From Actinomycetota bacterium (GTDB lineage Bacteria > Actinomycetota > UBA4738 > HRBIN12): a stretch of DNA of 64,000 nt. Positions 38,328 through 46,467 of this stretch are shown here, piece by piece. Position 1 is the first letter of the stretch; each line of letters starts with the position of its first letter. The notes under the pieces are model-generated. The model did not search any database. It was not told where the DNA came from and worked only from the letters and a program-made list of their open reading frames with translations. A program made the position numbers and the translations under genes. Location: NCBI GenBank assembly GCA_035697485.1, contig DASSCU010000032.1, forward strand, positions 1 through 64,000, written 5' to 3'.

Positions 38328-38378
38328 CCAGGCCTCGGGTAGATCCCTGTCTCGTCTACCCTCATCTACCTGCGTCGT

Positions 38379-38433
38379 CTGGTCTCGTGTGGTCTCGTCT
38401 GGTCTCCAGTTCAGACACGGTTCAGACACGGTA
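38379..38433 (+). repeat. Short tandem repeats at the left end of the island
   Basis: Three copies of a (T)GGTCTCGT-type unit (38379-38407) are followed by two adjacent copies of TTCAGACACGG (about 38410-38431). CAGACACGGTA recurs at the right end (48564-48574). Repeats shared by both ends of an element are candidates for integrase arm-type or excisionase binding sites. Confidence 0.55.
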
Positions 38434-38569
38434 TCGGGAGATAGTCAGGTGTGCTGACCAATGCTTAGCCAGCCGGGAGCGCACTGGGTTCGCCACCTGC
38501 ACAGATGTTCTGCCACCGCCTCGCGAGTGTCAGCGGTGATCGGGGCATGCACCGTCACGGTAGTTCGTG

Positions 38570-38980
38570 TCATCTACCCAACGCGATAGTGGCTTGTTCC
38601 CTACGTCGTTCCGATAGCCATGGGTGTGGTAGCCCGACGACGTGTTCGAACGTCAGCTCGCTTCGACGCACGCCACACGTACATCTGCTTCCAGTGATCC
38701 TTGAAGCCTTCGCGTTCATACGGGCCGTACACGTAGCCGACGCCGACCACATCACGGAATCGCTGCACGCATTCGAGATCGGTCATCTGAACGACAGCCT
38801 GGACGTAGGCTTGTCCTTGTGGCTTCGGGAGATCGAGCCCTCTCCCTCGAACAGGCCGGCGGCCCAGGCAACGGAATCGTCCACGGTCGGACTATTCGTA
38901 CCCGAACGACCCCAGGTGTCCTTACCTGCAGCGCGGGCTGGCGCGGCGAGTGACACGTCATCGAGATCGAGAAGTGACAT
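38570..38980 (-). pseudogene. LAGLIDADG homing-endonuclease-like gene with two frameshifts
   Basis: Starting at ATG 38980, the frame encodes a short N-terminus and then VDDSVAWAAGLFEGEGSIS, the LAGLIDADG-like helix. It stops after TSRLSFR. One base later the neighbouring frame continues with QMTDLECVQRFRDVVGVGYVYGPY and HWKQMYVWRASKRADV. Near 38640 a third frame supplies FEHVVGLPHPWLSERRREQATIALGR. Spliced together the three pieces give a continuous protein of about 136 residues of the single-LAGLIDADG type common in actinobacterial phages and elements. The first break fits loss of one C in TTCCAG; the second is near the segment encoding RADVR/TFEHV. Confidence 0.8.
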
Positions 38981-39144
38981 CTGCCCACCCGCTGTAGATA
39001 AATACAGGATGTCACTTGTCACTCGTGCAGGTAGATGGGGGTAAGCGGAGGACGGTGAAGTGACAAAGTGACACGGTGTAGGCACCCAGGAAGATGTCAC
39101 TTGAGGCGGCCAGCCACGCGCTGCGGGTTGGTTCTTGGGGAACC

Positions 39145-39510
39145 TCACGTCGCCTGATGCCTCACCCACTGGTCGTCCTCCGATGTGATGTTGAGCTGCT
39201 TGCGGGCGCGGTCGATCTGCTTGGCGTCGTAGCCCTCGCGCTGCAGTTGCTGACGGATGTCGGTCGCCGGGATGCGGTCGCGTGAACCGAACTCGCCTTT
39301 GATCCGGATGCGGAGCAGTTCGGCCTTCGACTGCTTGGCCTTCTCCACCGTCTGCAGTTCTCGCCGGCGGCCTTGCGAGTCGCCATCGTTCATGAACAGA
39401 CGCTCGGTGGTCATGTCCTCGACTTCACCGATCAGTTCGAGATAGCCGACGTCTTCGAAGAAGTGCCCGTCGATCGTGAGGTCTCGTCCCCGCCGGCGGA
39501 ACTGCAACGC
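39145..39510 (-). pseudogene. C-terminal fragment of an unidentified element protein
   Basis: About 110 codons ending at 39145 look coding: RRRGRDLTIDGHFFEDVGYLEL, a charged linker, then KAELLRIRIKGEFGSRDRIPATDIRQQLQREGYDAKQIDRARKQLNI, a winged-helix-like end. The style resembles the C-terminus of primase/helicase or AAA ATPase proteins of integrative elements, where a helicase core is followed by a small winged helix. The frame upstream of about 39510 becomes antisense to the integrase fragment, so the N-terminal part is missing. Confidence 0.5.
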
Positions 39511-40183
39511 GGGGGACTTGCGTGAGTGTGACCCTCCTGCAGCGGGCGGGGCGGCCGACGAGGACGAGCGTCCGGTGTGGGAACCCGACGTCGTGGAAGC
39601 CTTCCAGGCGTTCTCAGATCCCGAGAAGGCCACTACCGAGTTCGAGTTCATGGCCCGGACGGCGATGAACCTGGACTTCGAACTCGGCCTGAGAACCGGC
39701 GAGCTCGTCGCGCTGCAGTTCTCAGATCGTGTCGGCAACGTCGTGAAGGTGCGCCGAGCCCGTTCAATGATAGGCGGCCGCAAGGACATCGTTGAGAAGA
39801 AGCCGAAGACCGGCAGCGGCAAGCGCGACGTTGGCATGAGCAGCCGCGCCCAGGCCCTGTGGGACGCCCTACCGGCTCGTCAGAGTGTCCCGTCCATCGG
39901 CGGGTACCTGTTCGTGGACGAAGCCGGCCAGCCGGTGCACCCGTCCCGGATCATCGCCGAGTTCGAACGGCTAAGGGACGGGTTCCTGGCCGAGAACCCG
40001 CACGTTGCGAGGATTACGTTCCGCGACGTGCGGTCGTGTGCCATCACCCGGTGGGTCCGCAGGGGTGTCGATGCCCCGATGGTCAAGACGATGGCCGGCC
40101 ACAAGTCCTACGCGTTCACGATCGACCGGTACTTCAAGGCGACGGCAGCCGACACCGAGGCCGCCGCTGCGAAGTTGGGCTAG
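39476..40183 (+). CDS. Tyrosine recombinase (integrase), N-terminally truncated
   Basis: The recognisable sequence starts near residue 33 (RPVWEPDVVEAFQAFSD) and covers only the catalytic domain. It shows Arg in LDFELGLRTGELVALQFSD, an RDVRSCAITRWVRRGVD box in place of HxLRH, GHKS and the nucleophile Tyr in FTIDRYFK. Intact integrases of this kind have about 380 residues with SAM-like and arm-binding N-terminal domains; these are absent. The start codon is uncertain. The first catalytic His appears replaced by Arg. It lies 1.9 kb inside the left att site. Activity is unlikely. Confidence 0.8.
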   Translation: MRSRPRRRNCNAGDLRECDPPAAGGAADEDERPVWEPDVVEAFQAFSDPEKATTEFEFMARTAMNLDFELGLRTGELVALQFSDRVGNVVKVRRARSMIGGRKDIVEKKPKTGSGKRDVGMSSRAQALWDALPARQSVPSIGGYLFVDEAGQPVHPSRIIAEFERLRDGFLAENPHVARITFRDVRSCAITRWVRRGVDAPMVKTMAGHKSYAFTIDRYFKATAADTEAAAAKLG

Positions 40184-40386
40184 CCCCCCACGCTGATGGA
40201 TTGATCTCTGCACGAAGGCCGCCGTGTGATTGATGCCCTCGGTGAACCCGCTGCCCGCGAGCTGCTTGACGCGGTCACCCGCAGTGACGCCCGCAAGCCA
40301 GCCCGTGGGGGAAACGTGGCGATCCTTTCAGACAAGCATCCAGCATTCATCTACACATTCGGGCTGTCTCATGCGTACATGCAGCG

Positions 40387-40917
40387 ATGGAGACACAGCC
40401 AGGTCAGGTGAAGCTGGTCCGCGACGCCGTGGACGCAGAGCAGGCATCGTTCGAGGAATTCTTCGCTGCCGCATGGCCTCGACTCTTCCGGGCTCTTCTC
40501 CTTCTTACCGGAAGTGCTCACGAGGCCGAAGATGTCGCCCAGGAAGCATTCCTGAGCCTCCTGGAGCGCTGGGATAGGCTCGATCACGGGACTGATCTCG
40601 AGGGCTATCTCTTTCGGACGGCGCTGAACAGCTATCGCAGCCTCTACCGACGATCAAGGCTTGCGGCCAAGCGGGTCCTCGCTCCCGGGCAGGCCGGGAC
40701 CGATCCTTTCGAGCAGGTTTCCGAACGCGAGAGCGCGGTTCGTCTCCTCCTCGGGCTTACTCCGCGTCAACGTGCGGCGATCGTTCTCACCGGGATCGAG
40801 GGGTTCGACTACCGACAGACGGGGGCCATGCTCGGGGTGAAGGAGACCACCGTCAGAACGCTCGTCTCACAAGCCAGAGCTCGGTTCCCGAAGGAAACGG
40901 ACGGCAGCGATGAATGA
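40387..40917 (+). CDS. ECF-type RNA polymerase sigma factor
   Basis: The 176-residue protein has region 2 (about 20-90; FEEFFAAAWPRLFRALLLLTGSAHEAEDVAQEAFLSLLERW) and region 4 (about 115-172; LTPRQRAAIVLTGIEGFDYRQTGAMLGVKETTVRTLVSQARA). This is the SigE/sigma-70 ECF layout. It shares blocks (LTGSAHEAED, LLERWDRLD, EGYLFRTALNSYRS) with the factor at 55697-56278. The downstream membrane protein gene overlaps it by 8 nt and probably encodes its anti-sigma or sensor partner. It is cargo within the tRNA-Thr island. Confidence 0.92.
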   Translation: METQPGQVKLVRDAVDAEQASFEEFFAAAWPRLFRALLLLTGSAHEAEDVAQEAFLSLLERWDRLDHGTDLEGYLFRTALNSYRSLYRRSRLAAKRVLAPGQAGTDPFEQVSERESAVRLLLGLTPRQRAAIVLTGIEGFDYRQTGAMLGVKETTVRTLVSQARARFPKETDGSDE

Positions 40918-41824
40918 CCAGGAGATCCTAGACAGGGCCGAACGGGCAGCCAGGAGCGTCGTCGTGCCGGACGGTCGCTTCGAGGAACTGCTGCGCCGTC
41001 GCGACCGCAAGCGCCGGAACCAGCGCATCGCGGCGGGGGTCGTCGGGATCACGGTCTTCGTGGCGGCGATCTGGATCGTGACGACGGGACTGCCCGATCA
41101 GAGCCAGACGGAGGTCGTTCCGGGAGGGGCGGGTACCGGGTCGAGCGAGACCGAGCCGCCGTCGGGCGTCACCGGCGAGACGACCGGCACGTGGCCGTGT
41201 TGGGATTCTCAGGACGGACCGCCGCCGTGGGTGTGCTTCGGACCGCTCGAAGAGGGGACGTACAGGTCGCAGCGCTTCGACCCCGCCCTCACCTTCACCG
41301 TCCCGGCCGGATGGAACAACCCGTGGGACACGCGTGGCTCGTTCTATCTGTGGACGCCGGGATGGTCGGACGGGTGGGAGGATCCGGAGGATCCGGACAG
41401 TCCAGGCCTCTACGCCGATTACCCGGGAGTGAGGCTCTCCCGCGACGCCCGCGCCGTCCGGAGTTGCTCCGACGCCGTCGTCGCCGGTGCCGGCACGTCC
41501 GCGCTCGAGCTCGCGACGTGGGTGAGCGACCATCCGGGTATCGCAACGGATGGGCCGTCGCCCGTGGAGATCGGCGGGCTCGCGGGATACCAGCTCGACG
41601 TGTCGATCGCGGAGACGTGGCACAAGAGGTGTTCCGGGCGGTTTGTGAGCGTGGAGCCGCTCGACGGGGCCTTCCTCGTCGAAGGGATATGGTCGAAGTA
41701 CGCCACCTCGCGTCTGATCTTGCTCGATCTGCCGGACGGTGGGAGCGTCCTGATCGATATCGACGGGACGCAGGTGGACGCCGCGATGCCCGTCGTGCGC
41801 TCGTTCGAGTTCGGCCTGAGCTGA
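40910..41824 (+). CDS. Membrane protein, probable anti-sigma/sensor partner
   Basis: The 304-residue protein has a short cytoplasmic part (1-38) with Arg-rich RRRDRKRRNQR, a transmembrane helix (about 40-60), a Thr/Ser/Gly linker and a secreted domain (about 85-300). That domain carries PAGWNNPWDTRGSFYLW, a CSDAVV...LATWVSDHPGI stretch and EIGGLAGYQLDVSI. It resembles the extracytoplasmic domain of the protein at 57069-58682 (PAPGWERF, PCADLL, LVRAVATAPGT, VGGRPADRVVLTV). No classical zinc-binding anti-sigma motif (HxxxCxxC) is present. Coupling to the sigma gene by an 8-nt overlap is the main evidence for its role. Confidence 0.7.
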   Translation: MNDQEILDRAERAARSVVVPDGRFEELLRRRDRKRRNQRIAAGVVGITVFVAAIWIVTTGLPDQSQTEVVPGGAGTGSSETEPPSGVTGETTGTWPCWDSQDGPPPWVCFGPLEEGTYRSQRFDPALTFTVPAGWNNPWDTRGSFYLWTPGWSDGWEDPEDPDSPGLYADYPGVRLSRDARAVRSCSDAVVAGAGTSALELATWVSDHPGIATDGPSPVEIGGLAGYQLDVSIAETWHKRCSGRFVSVEPLDGAFLVEGIWSKYATSRLILLDLPDGGSVLIDIDGTQVDAAMPVVRSFEFGLS

Positions 41825-41836
41825 GGTTGCCGGTCT

Positions 41837-41943
41837 CGTCTGGCGGCCGATCGCGCCGCGCGCATCGGCAGGCTCTACGCCCGCGCCGACGGGGAGCGGC
41901 TGGCCGAGCTGCTGATGGACCTTGAGGGCAATGAGGGCCGATG
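41837..41943 (+). pseudogene. Possible C-terminal gene remnant
   Basis: Directly after the sensor gene a frame with no start reads RLAADRAARIGRLYARADGERLAELLMDLEGNEGR and stops at 41943. Composition and helical pattern are protein-like. It looks like the end of a gene whose front was deleted. No family recognised. Confidence 0.3.
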
Positions 41944-41948
41944 ACCCG

Positions 41949-42131
41949 CTACCGGGGCCACCCGCACAGGTCCACGATCCGCTCGTACAGGTCGTTCGTG
42001 ATGTGCAGCTCCCCCGCTTCGAGGGAGCGGTACTCGGCCAGGGTCAAGCCCAGGCGTCCCGCCATCTGCACCTCTCGAAACCCCATCCGCTCCCGATCTC
42101 GTGGGAGGTGCTGAACGATGATCGGGAGCAT
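41949..42131 (-). CDS. Small XRE/Cro-C1-like HTH protein
   Basis: The 60-residue protein is essentially one helix-turn-helix domain: RMGFREVQMAGRLGLTLAEYRSLEAGELHITNDLYERIVDLCGW. This fits the Cro/C1 fold with recognition helix LTLAEYRSLEAG. Such a protein would repress or activate element genes. No clear ribosome site is seen, and the frame is short, so it could be partly degraded at the N-terminus. Confidence 0.6.
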   Translation of the reverse strand: MLPIIVQHLPRDRERMGFREVQMAGRLGLTLAEYRSLEAGELHITNDLYERIVDLCGWPR

Positions 42132-42338
42132 GGCTCAGGCTAGCCCGTCACTCACACACGAGCTGGGTTACACAACGCCGACGTGAGGACTAACCTCTAG
42201 GGACCGACGCAGCTCCGAATCGGTCGGACCCTACAACCCGCAGCAGCCGGGGTCCGCGACCTAGGACACCCGTCGGGACGTAGAGGCCCCTGGGTTCTCC
42301 GTCGCTCGGGGGTCCCTGCGTGTCTCGACCAATCCAGG

Positions 42339-42485
42339 CTCGCCCTGCGCATCATCGACATCGCCCCGATCCTCGACGTGACCACCAACGCGTGCGCCAG
42401 ATCGTCGCCCAGCGTGATGACCCCCGAGCCGGCGGAGGTGATCGGACGGCATCGGTTGTGGCGACCCATGGGCGTGGAGCGGTAG
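42339..42485 (+). pseudogene. AlpA/excisionase-like DNA-binding protein remnant
   Basis: One frame gives RIIDIAPILDVT, then, after non-coding-looking residues, EPAEVIGRHRLWRPMGVER-stop. The middle, HQRVRQIVAQRDDP, is in the +1 frame. Joined, they match the small helix-turn-helix proteins of the AlpA/excisionase type (EIA-LGVT-QRV-QIV ... FPEP ... GR-W--V). Two compensating frameshifts and no start codon mark it as broken. It would be the lost excisionase or regulator of the island. Confidence 0.55.
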
Positions 42486-42523
42486 CTCGATGCGAGCCTC
42501 GAGTATGGGTGCCTGAGAAGTGA

Positions 42524-43405
42524 TCAGACAGGCAGGATGACGTCCTCGCACCCGAGCTGATTGTCGAGGGTGTCGAGGTAACACGTGTCGTTACCGCCGC
42601 CCCCGAAGACCGTGTCGTTGCCGTCACCCCCGTCCTGCGCCCTGATCACGTCGCCGCCGCTCCCACCCAGGAGCGTGTCGTTGTCAGGTCCCCCAATGAT
42701 TCGGTCCCTGCCGCCGCCCCCGTGCACGAAGTCGTTCTTGCCCTGGGCTTTGATCCGGTCGTTCCCTTCGAAGCCGCAGATCGAGTTGGCCTTGGCGCTT
42801 CCTACGATGCGATCACGCTCGTTCGTTCCCTTGATCCTGCAGGCTGGAGAGACGCGGATGTCGTCCACGGTCTCGATCAGATTCAGGGGCACACCGGCGC
42901 GAGCGAAGACGAGTTCGACCCGACGGAAGGCAGTGCCGGCGACCCCGATGGTCTGGTCGGGAAGGTCATTGGCGTTCATCTCGACGCTTGCTGAATCGAC
43001 CTCGACCGCTCCCTTGAAGGCGCTGAGCGCGGCGACATCACCGGCCTGGACGACGGACGGATCGTCGTTCCCGAACGTGATGGAGATCTTCTTGATCGGC
43101 ACGTCGAAACTGATGATGAGTCGGCTGCCGTCGTCAGGTTGCACAGCGAGTCCCTGACCGATCACTTCCGGGATCGCTCCGTACACCTGGAGGCCCTCCC
43201 CGACCGAGTCAGAGAAGTGCGCGATGCTGCTGTCGATGCTCGTGAACCCGTTCGATTTCGCGCCCGATGTGTCCCGCTCGAAGTTCAGCGGAGGTGCTTT
43301 CACGGAGCTCGGGAGTGCTTGGGCAACGCCGGGAAGCACGAGCAAGACCGCCACGAGCGGGATGAGCACGAGCCTCGGGGTGGACTTGGGTCGAATCCTC
43401 GTCAT
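42524..43405 (-). CDS. Secreted protein with RTX-like calcium-binding repeats
   Basis: The protein is 293 residues from ATG 43405, with GAGGGGGAA upstream. A signal peptide (about 1-30, ending AQA-L) precedes a beta-rich domain (about 35-190; DVPIKKISITFGNDDPSVV). The C-terminus (about 195-285) holds four or five glycine/aspartate nonapeptide-like repeats (GFEGNDRIKAQ, GGGGRDRIIGGPDNDTLLGGSGGDVIRAQ, GGGGNDTC). These repeats fold as calcium beta-rolls after secretion. Two terminal Cys may form a disulfide. The role is unknown; it is island cargo. Confidence 0.85.
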   Translation of the reverse strand: MTRIRPKSTPRLVLIPLVAVLLVLPGVAQALPSSVKAPPLNFERDTSGAKSNGFTSIDSSIAHFSDSVGEGLQVYGAIPEVIGQGLAVQPDDGSRLIISFDVPIKKISITFGNDDPSVVQAGDVAALSAFKGAVEVDSASVEMNANDLPDQTIGVAGTAFRRVELVFARAGVPLNLIETVDDIRVSPACRIKGTNERDRIVGSAKANSICGFEGNDRIKAQGKNDFVHGGGGRDRIIGGPDNDTLLGGSGGDVIRAQDGGDGNDTVFGGGGNDTCYLDTLDNQLGCEDVILPV

Positions 43406-43532
43406 CTCTGGTTCCCCCTCTGGTTGAGACACGCCAACACCGGTCAGCTTGGCCCTGGCCAGCGACGCGGTCAAACCAGGGCTTCGTCGCCGGGCGGGCG
43501 GCGCGGGGGCGGGAGCCGGGGTGGCCGCTTTC

Positions 43533-43844
43533 TCAACTTGTCGAGGGGGGCGCCTCCGAGGTGAGGCCATCGGCGAGTCGAAGGACTGACGGTGAGATTC
43601 CCACCTGCCGCAGGGACGATCGGATCGCGGCTCGACCCTGTTTCGACGCCGCCGGCTCGTCGCTGGCCTCGATGGCGACCTCGATGACGATCCCCTTGAG
43701 GGAGTCGCCATCGAGATCGGCGAACACGGTCGTCCCGACGACGTTAGGCACCCGGATCAGAGTCCGCTCGAGAGGCCATTCGATCACCCTGATCCCTCTG
43801 AGCGGTGGGTCGGCGAGGTAGGCGCGCCGCACCAAGTAGATCAC
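43533..43844 (-). CDS. Hypothetical protein
   Basis: The 103-residue, mostly beta protein has strands IYLVRRAYLADPPLRGIRVIEW, TLIRVPNVVGTTVFADLDGD and KGIVIEVAIEA, followed by a helical C-terminus. It has no signal peptide and no recognisable motif. Codon third positions are GC-rich, which supports coding. It lies 127 nt upstream of the RTX-like gene on the same strand. Confidence 0.5.
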   Translation of the reverse strand: MIYLVRRAYLADPPLRGIRVIEWPLERTLIRVPNVVGTTVFADLDGDSLKGIVIEVAIEASDEPAASKQGRAAIRSSLRQVGISPSVLRLADGLTSEAPPSTS

Positions 43845-44311
43845 GGGCTGACGGTATAGATGGGGCGGCGCTTGGGGCTATGGGTCGTTCGTCCCGCGCT
43901 CAGTGGCCTAATGCGTTGCACGTAATTCGCGACATGGAGAGTCCAGGACTCGACTGGGCACTTACTCCCCGAGTGCTTCCGGATCCGGTGTTGCCGTGTC
44001 CTCTTCGCCGCCCTCGGGCAGGCCGTCTCAATGGGCTCCTGGGAGGAATCTCGTCCGGTCCCTACGGGTCGGGCAACCTGTCACTTCGGGGATCTGGGTT
44101 TCCATGCGGCGCCATCGAGGTCATCGACAGGCCGAGCTAGTCAACCGGCGTCGGCTGGCAAGGATCGGATGCATCGACCGAGGGTTTCGGATCGTCTTCA
44201 GCGGCAGGCGCGTTTGGCAAGGCGGCGTGCCATAGAGTTTGCCAATGTACCTAGATGAGCACGGGCCGGTGCGTTGCCCACCTCGAAGAGATGAGCTTTC
44301 CCCTTCTTGGC
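43845..44311. other. Gene-free stretch in the island
   Basis: About 467 nt contain only short, mixed-frame open reading frames with no family pattern and lower GC at third positions than neighbouring genes. It may be debris from earlier insertions and deletions. Confidence 0.4.
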
Positions 44312-44806
44312 CTACCCCGGCGTACCTTGGTTTCGAAGTCGCTCGTGTAGACGGTCGAAGCGAGCTTCGTAGATCCGGAACATGTCCGTCTCGGTAGTAG
44401 TCCCATCGTCGTAGGCGGGTGAGACCAGCGGCCGAGCTTGCTGGACTTCGATTACCACGATCGCTTTCACCCGTTCGAGGAGCGTCGTGACCCCCTCCTC
44501 GCGCATTCGCCTGAGACCGTCCGAGAAGCCGTCCGTCCCGGGCTCATGGACCACGGCCGGTCCCTTGAAGCGATAACCCTTCCGAACGAACGGGTCCACC
44601 ACGTTGACCTCAACAAGGGACCCTCGACGGATGTTCGCAACCGTCCGGGGCGAGCTGATGTCCGCAAAGAAGAGGTGATCGTCGTCCCACACACGTGTGG
44701 TCCCTTTCGGCGACAGGTTCGGCGACCCATCCTCACAAACGGTCGCGTGGAACCCGAGTCCTTGTTCGCGGACGACGCGCTTCATGTCATCGGTGAGGAT
44801 CGCCAT
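44312..44806 (-). CDS. PPOX-family (pyridoxamine 5'-phosphate oxidase-like) protein
   Basis: The 164-residue protein begins MAILTDDMKRVVREQGLGFHATVCEDGSPNLSPKGTTRVWDDDHLFFADI, followed by RTVANIRRGSLVEVNVVDPF and KGYRFKGPAVV. This is the split-barrel flavin-binding pattern of small PPOX proteins. It is distinct from the shorter PPOX protein at 17764-18189. It lies about 110 nt downstream of the SRPBCC gene on the same strand, within the island. Substrate unknown. Confidence 0.85.
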   Translation of the reverse strand: MAILTDDMKRVVREQGLGFHATVCEDGSPNLSPKGTTRVWDDDHLFFADISSPRTVANIRRGSLVEVNVVDPFVRKGYRFKGPAVVHEPGTDGFSDGLRRMREEGVTTLLERVKAIVVIEVQQARPLVSPAYDDGTTTETDMFRIYEARFDRLHERLRNQGTPG

Positions 44807-44917
44807 GGCAACCTCCGTCCCTCACCATGCACGATAGACCCCAAGGGACAGCGCATCGCGGTGCCCGAGGGTTCAGGAATGTACCTAGGGGCCGACCCTC
44901 GATCGAGGCTGCGTCGC

Positions 44918-45358
44918 CTACTCGTCTGCTGGCGCGATCTCCGTCTCGATCAGGCGCTTCACGTTGTCGACGCTCCGCTGCATCATCCGCGTGAGGAACT
45001 CGAGCTTCTCGGGATCGTCCATCCCCTCGATCCGGGTCGTGACCGTAACGAGGGTCCGCGCCGGTCCCCGCGCCTCGAACGTGGCTCGCCCCTGGGCGTC
45101 CATGTTCCGGTCGTGGATCGAGACGGCTAAGGCGCGTTCTGGATCGAACTCCACGACCTCCATCTCGCCTTCCACCGGCGTGTCCCACCGGGTGTTCACG
45201 CGCCGGATCCTCGTGCCGACCGTGATCGGGCCGTCCGACAACTTCTCGAGGCGCATATCGGGATCCCAGCGCGGGTGGTTGTGGACGTGCTCCACGGCAT
45301 AGAAGCGCCAGACGTCGGCGACCGGTCGATCGACCTCCGTAGAAACCTGGACTTCCAC
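44918..45358 (-). CDS. SRPBCC (polyketide cyclase/START-like) protein
   Basis: The 146-residue protein starts at GTG 45358, which has AGGAGG 5 nt upstream. It opens VEVQVSTEVDRPVADVWRFYAVEHVHNHPRWD and continues with VGTRIRRVNTRW, EVVEFDPERALAVSI and a long C-terminal helix (EKLEFLTRMMQRSVDNVKRLIE). This is the helix-grip SRPBCC fold that binds hydrophobic ligands. Ligand unknown. Island cargo. Confidence 0.85.
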   Translation of the reverse strand: MEVQVSTEVDRPVADVWRFYAVEHVHNHPRWDPDMRLEKLSDGPITVGTRIRRVNTRWDTPVEGEMEVVEFDPERALAVSIHDRNMDAQGRATFEARGPARTLVTVTTRIEGMDDPEKLEFLTRMMQRSVDNVKRLIETEIAPADE

Positions 45359-45514
45359 GACCGCCTCCTGATGGAGAAGACACACCCTTCGTCCGGCCAG
45401 GCTTCAGGGTATATCCCTCGCCGAAAATCGGACCACCGGCGAGGTGCGGTCGCGCAGGACAGGGTGGGGTGACCGACGCCCGATCCGACGTAGCGCCCTG
45501 CCCGGCTCCCACAT

Positions 45515-45727
45515 CTACTCGACAGGGGTCAGGACGGGGACGGTCTCCGCTGCATCGATGCCGATCACTTCGAAGCCGAGCGCCATCTCCGAGTGGAAGC
45601 TCAGCGGGCCGACACACCGGATGGCCAGGGTGACGAGTCTCGTGTCCCCGGGCTCGAAGGCGGCGTATTCGTCTGCGAGGTACCAGGAGATCGTCCTAAT
45701 GACGGCCCTGTCGTAACCGTGGGGCAC
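45515..45727 (-). CDS. Hypothetical protein overlapping the end of the WhiB-like gene
   Basis: The frame beginning at GTG 45727 reads VPHGYDRAVIRTISWYLADE, AAFEPGDTRLVTLAIRCVG and FEVIGIDAAETVPVLTPVE, 70 residues with good beta-strand character. It overlaps the 3' end of the WhiB-like frame by 127 nt in another phase. Either this is a separate overlapping gene, or the WhiB-like gene has lost its natural stop through a frameshift. No family recognised. Confidence 0.45.
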   Translation of the reverse strand: MPHGYDRAVIRTISWYLADEYAAFEPGDTRLVTLAIRCVGPLSFHSEMALGFEVIGIDAAETVPVLTPVE

Positions 45728-46185
45728 TCGTTCGGAGCCAGGATGAGCGGGACCACTTGATTCAGGAAGCATTCTTCGATGACCTCCGCCTTCTCGGTGA
45801 TGGACAAGTCCCGGCGGTGTAGCTCCCGCCGCTGACGTTCGGTACTGCCGCCGGCGACCCCCGACGGGAGGGGACGGCGCTGGCCCTCGATCTCGAAGAT
45901 GAGCGTATCGAGCGCACATTTACGGCGAACGGGGCAGCGCGCGCAATATCGGAGAGCTCGAGCTTCTGCAGGGGTGCCACCGATGGGTCGGCCCCGCTGA
46001 CCACTCGTACGGTCGGGATAGAAGGTCGAAACGTGCTGCCCGATGCATGCAGCCTGCCCGATCCACTCGACCCGAGGCCTGACGAGTAGCGGATCTGGAC
46101 GCTGTTTCGGATGGCATGGACAGGCGCACCACTCCTTGTCGCAGCGATGGTGCGCCGCCCTTGAACACTCCCCGGTCTGGGCCAT
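45601..46185 (-). CDS. WhiB-like Fe-S protein with Cys/His-rich N-terminal extension
   Basis: ATG 46185 is chosen for its GGAAGGT site. Residues 1-30 hold an extra metal-binding-like cluster (CSRAAHHRCDKEWCACPCH). The Wbl core follows: WIGQAACIGQHVSTFYPD, then ALRYCARCPVRRKCA, which supplies four cluster Cys spaced C...CxxCxxxxxC. GVAGG stands in place of the usual GVWGG turn, followed by a basic segment. WhiB proteins bind a 4Fe-4S cluster and act with the principal sigma factor. The last 45 residues are low complexity and antisense-like, overlapping another frame. It is encoded in the mobile island, as in many actinobacterial phages. Confidence 0.8.
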   Translation of the reverse strand: MAQTGECSRAAHHRCDKEWCACPCHPKQRPDPLLVRPRVEWIGQAACIGQHVSTFYPDRTSGQRGRPIGGTPAEARALRYCARCPVRRKCALDTLIFEIEGQRRPLPSGVAGGSTERQRRELHRRDLSITEKAEVIEECFLNQVVPLILAPNECPTVTTGPSLGRSPGTSQTNTPPSSPGTRDSSPWPSGVSAR

Positions 46186-46430
46186 GTTCTGACCTTCCGG
46201 GAGCATGTAATGGCGCCCCATACGGGAGGCGCGGCCCCGGATGCCCACCAGGGCCGCTTCGACTCCTTCTTTCGGTGGCCGGGGCCACCCTCCCGGCCCA
46301 CCCTGTTGGGTGAGGGGCGGGAAACCGACGACCTCTCGGCCGATCTCCCGCCCCTCTTGTCGTCGGAAGCGAGTGGAACCCACCCACCTCCTTCCTTCGC
46401 TCGTCATTCGCCATCTGACGAGGCTCTGTA

Positions 46431-46467
46431 AGCCCCGTAGAAGCCTCGAAAAAGGCTCTGTGGGGCT
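46431..46467 (-). terminator. Imperfect hairpin after the zinc-ribbon gene
   Basis: Starting at the stop codon on the minus strand, AGCCCC pairs with GGGGCT and AGCC with GGCT around a loop containing TTTTTCGA. It could weaken transcription between the 46467 gene and the WhiB-like gene. The rest of the 46186-46466 gap shows only a GC-rich leader. Confidence 0.35.

Noticed and set aside
40226-40411. Short plus-strand frame starting VIDALGEPAARELLDAV
   Set aside because: The first 20 residues are faintly ArsR-like, but the rest is unlike any family and it runs into the sigma gene in another frame. Too weak to call.
43996-44258. Arg-rich frames near 44.1 kb
   Set aside because: Two overlapping short frames with no motif; composition like random high-GC sequence.
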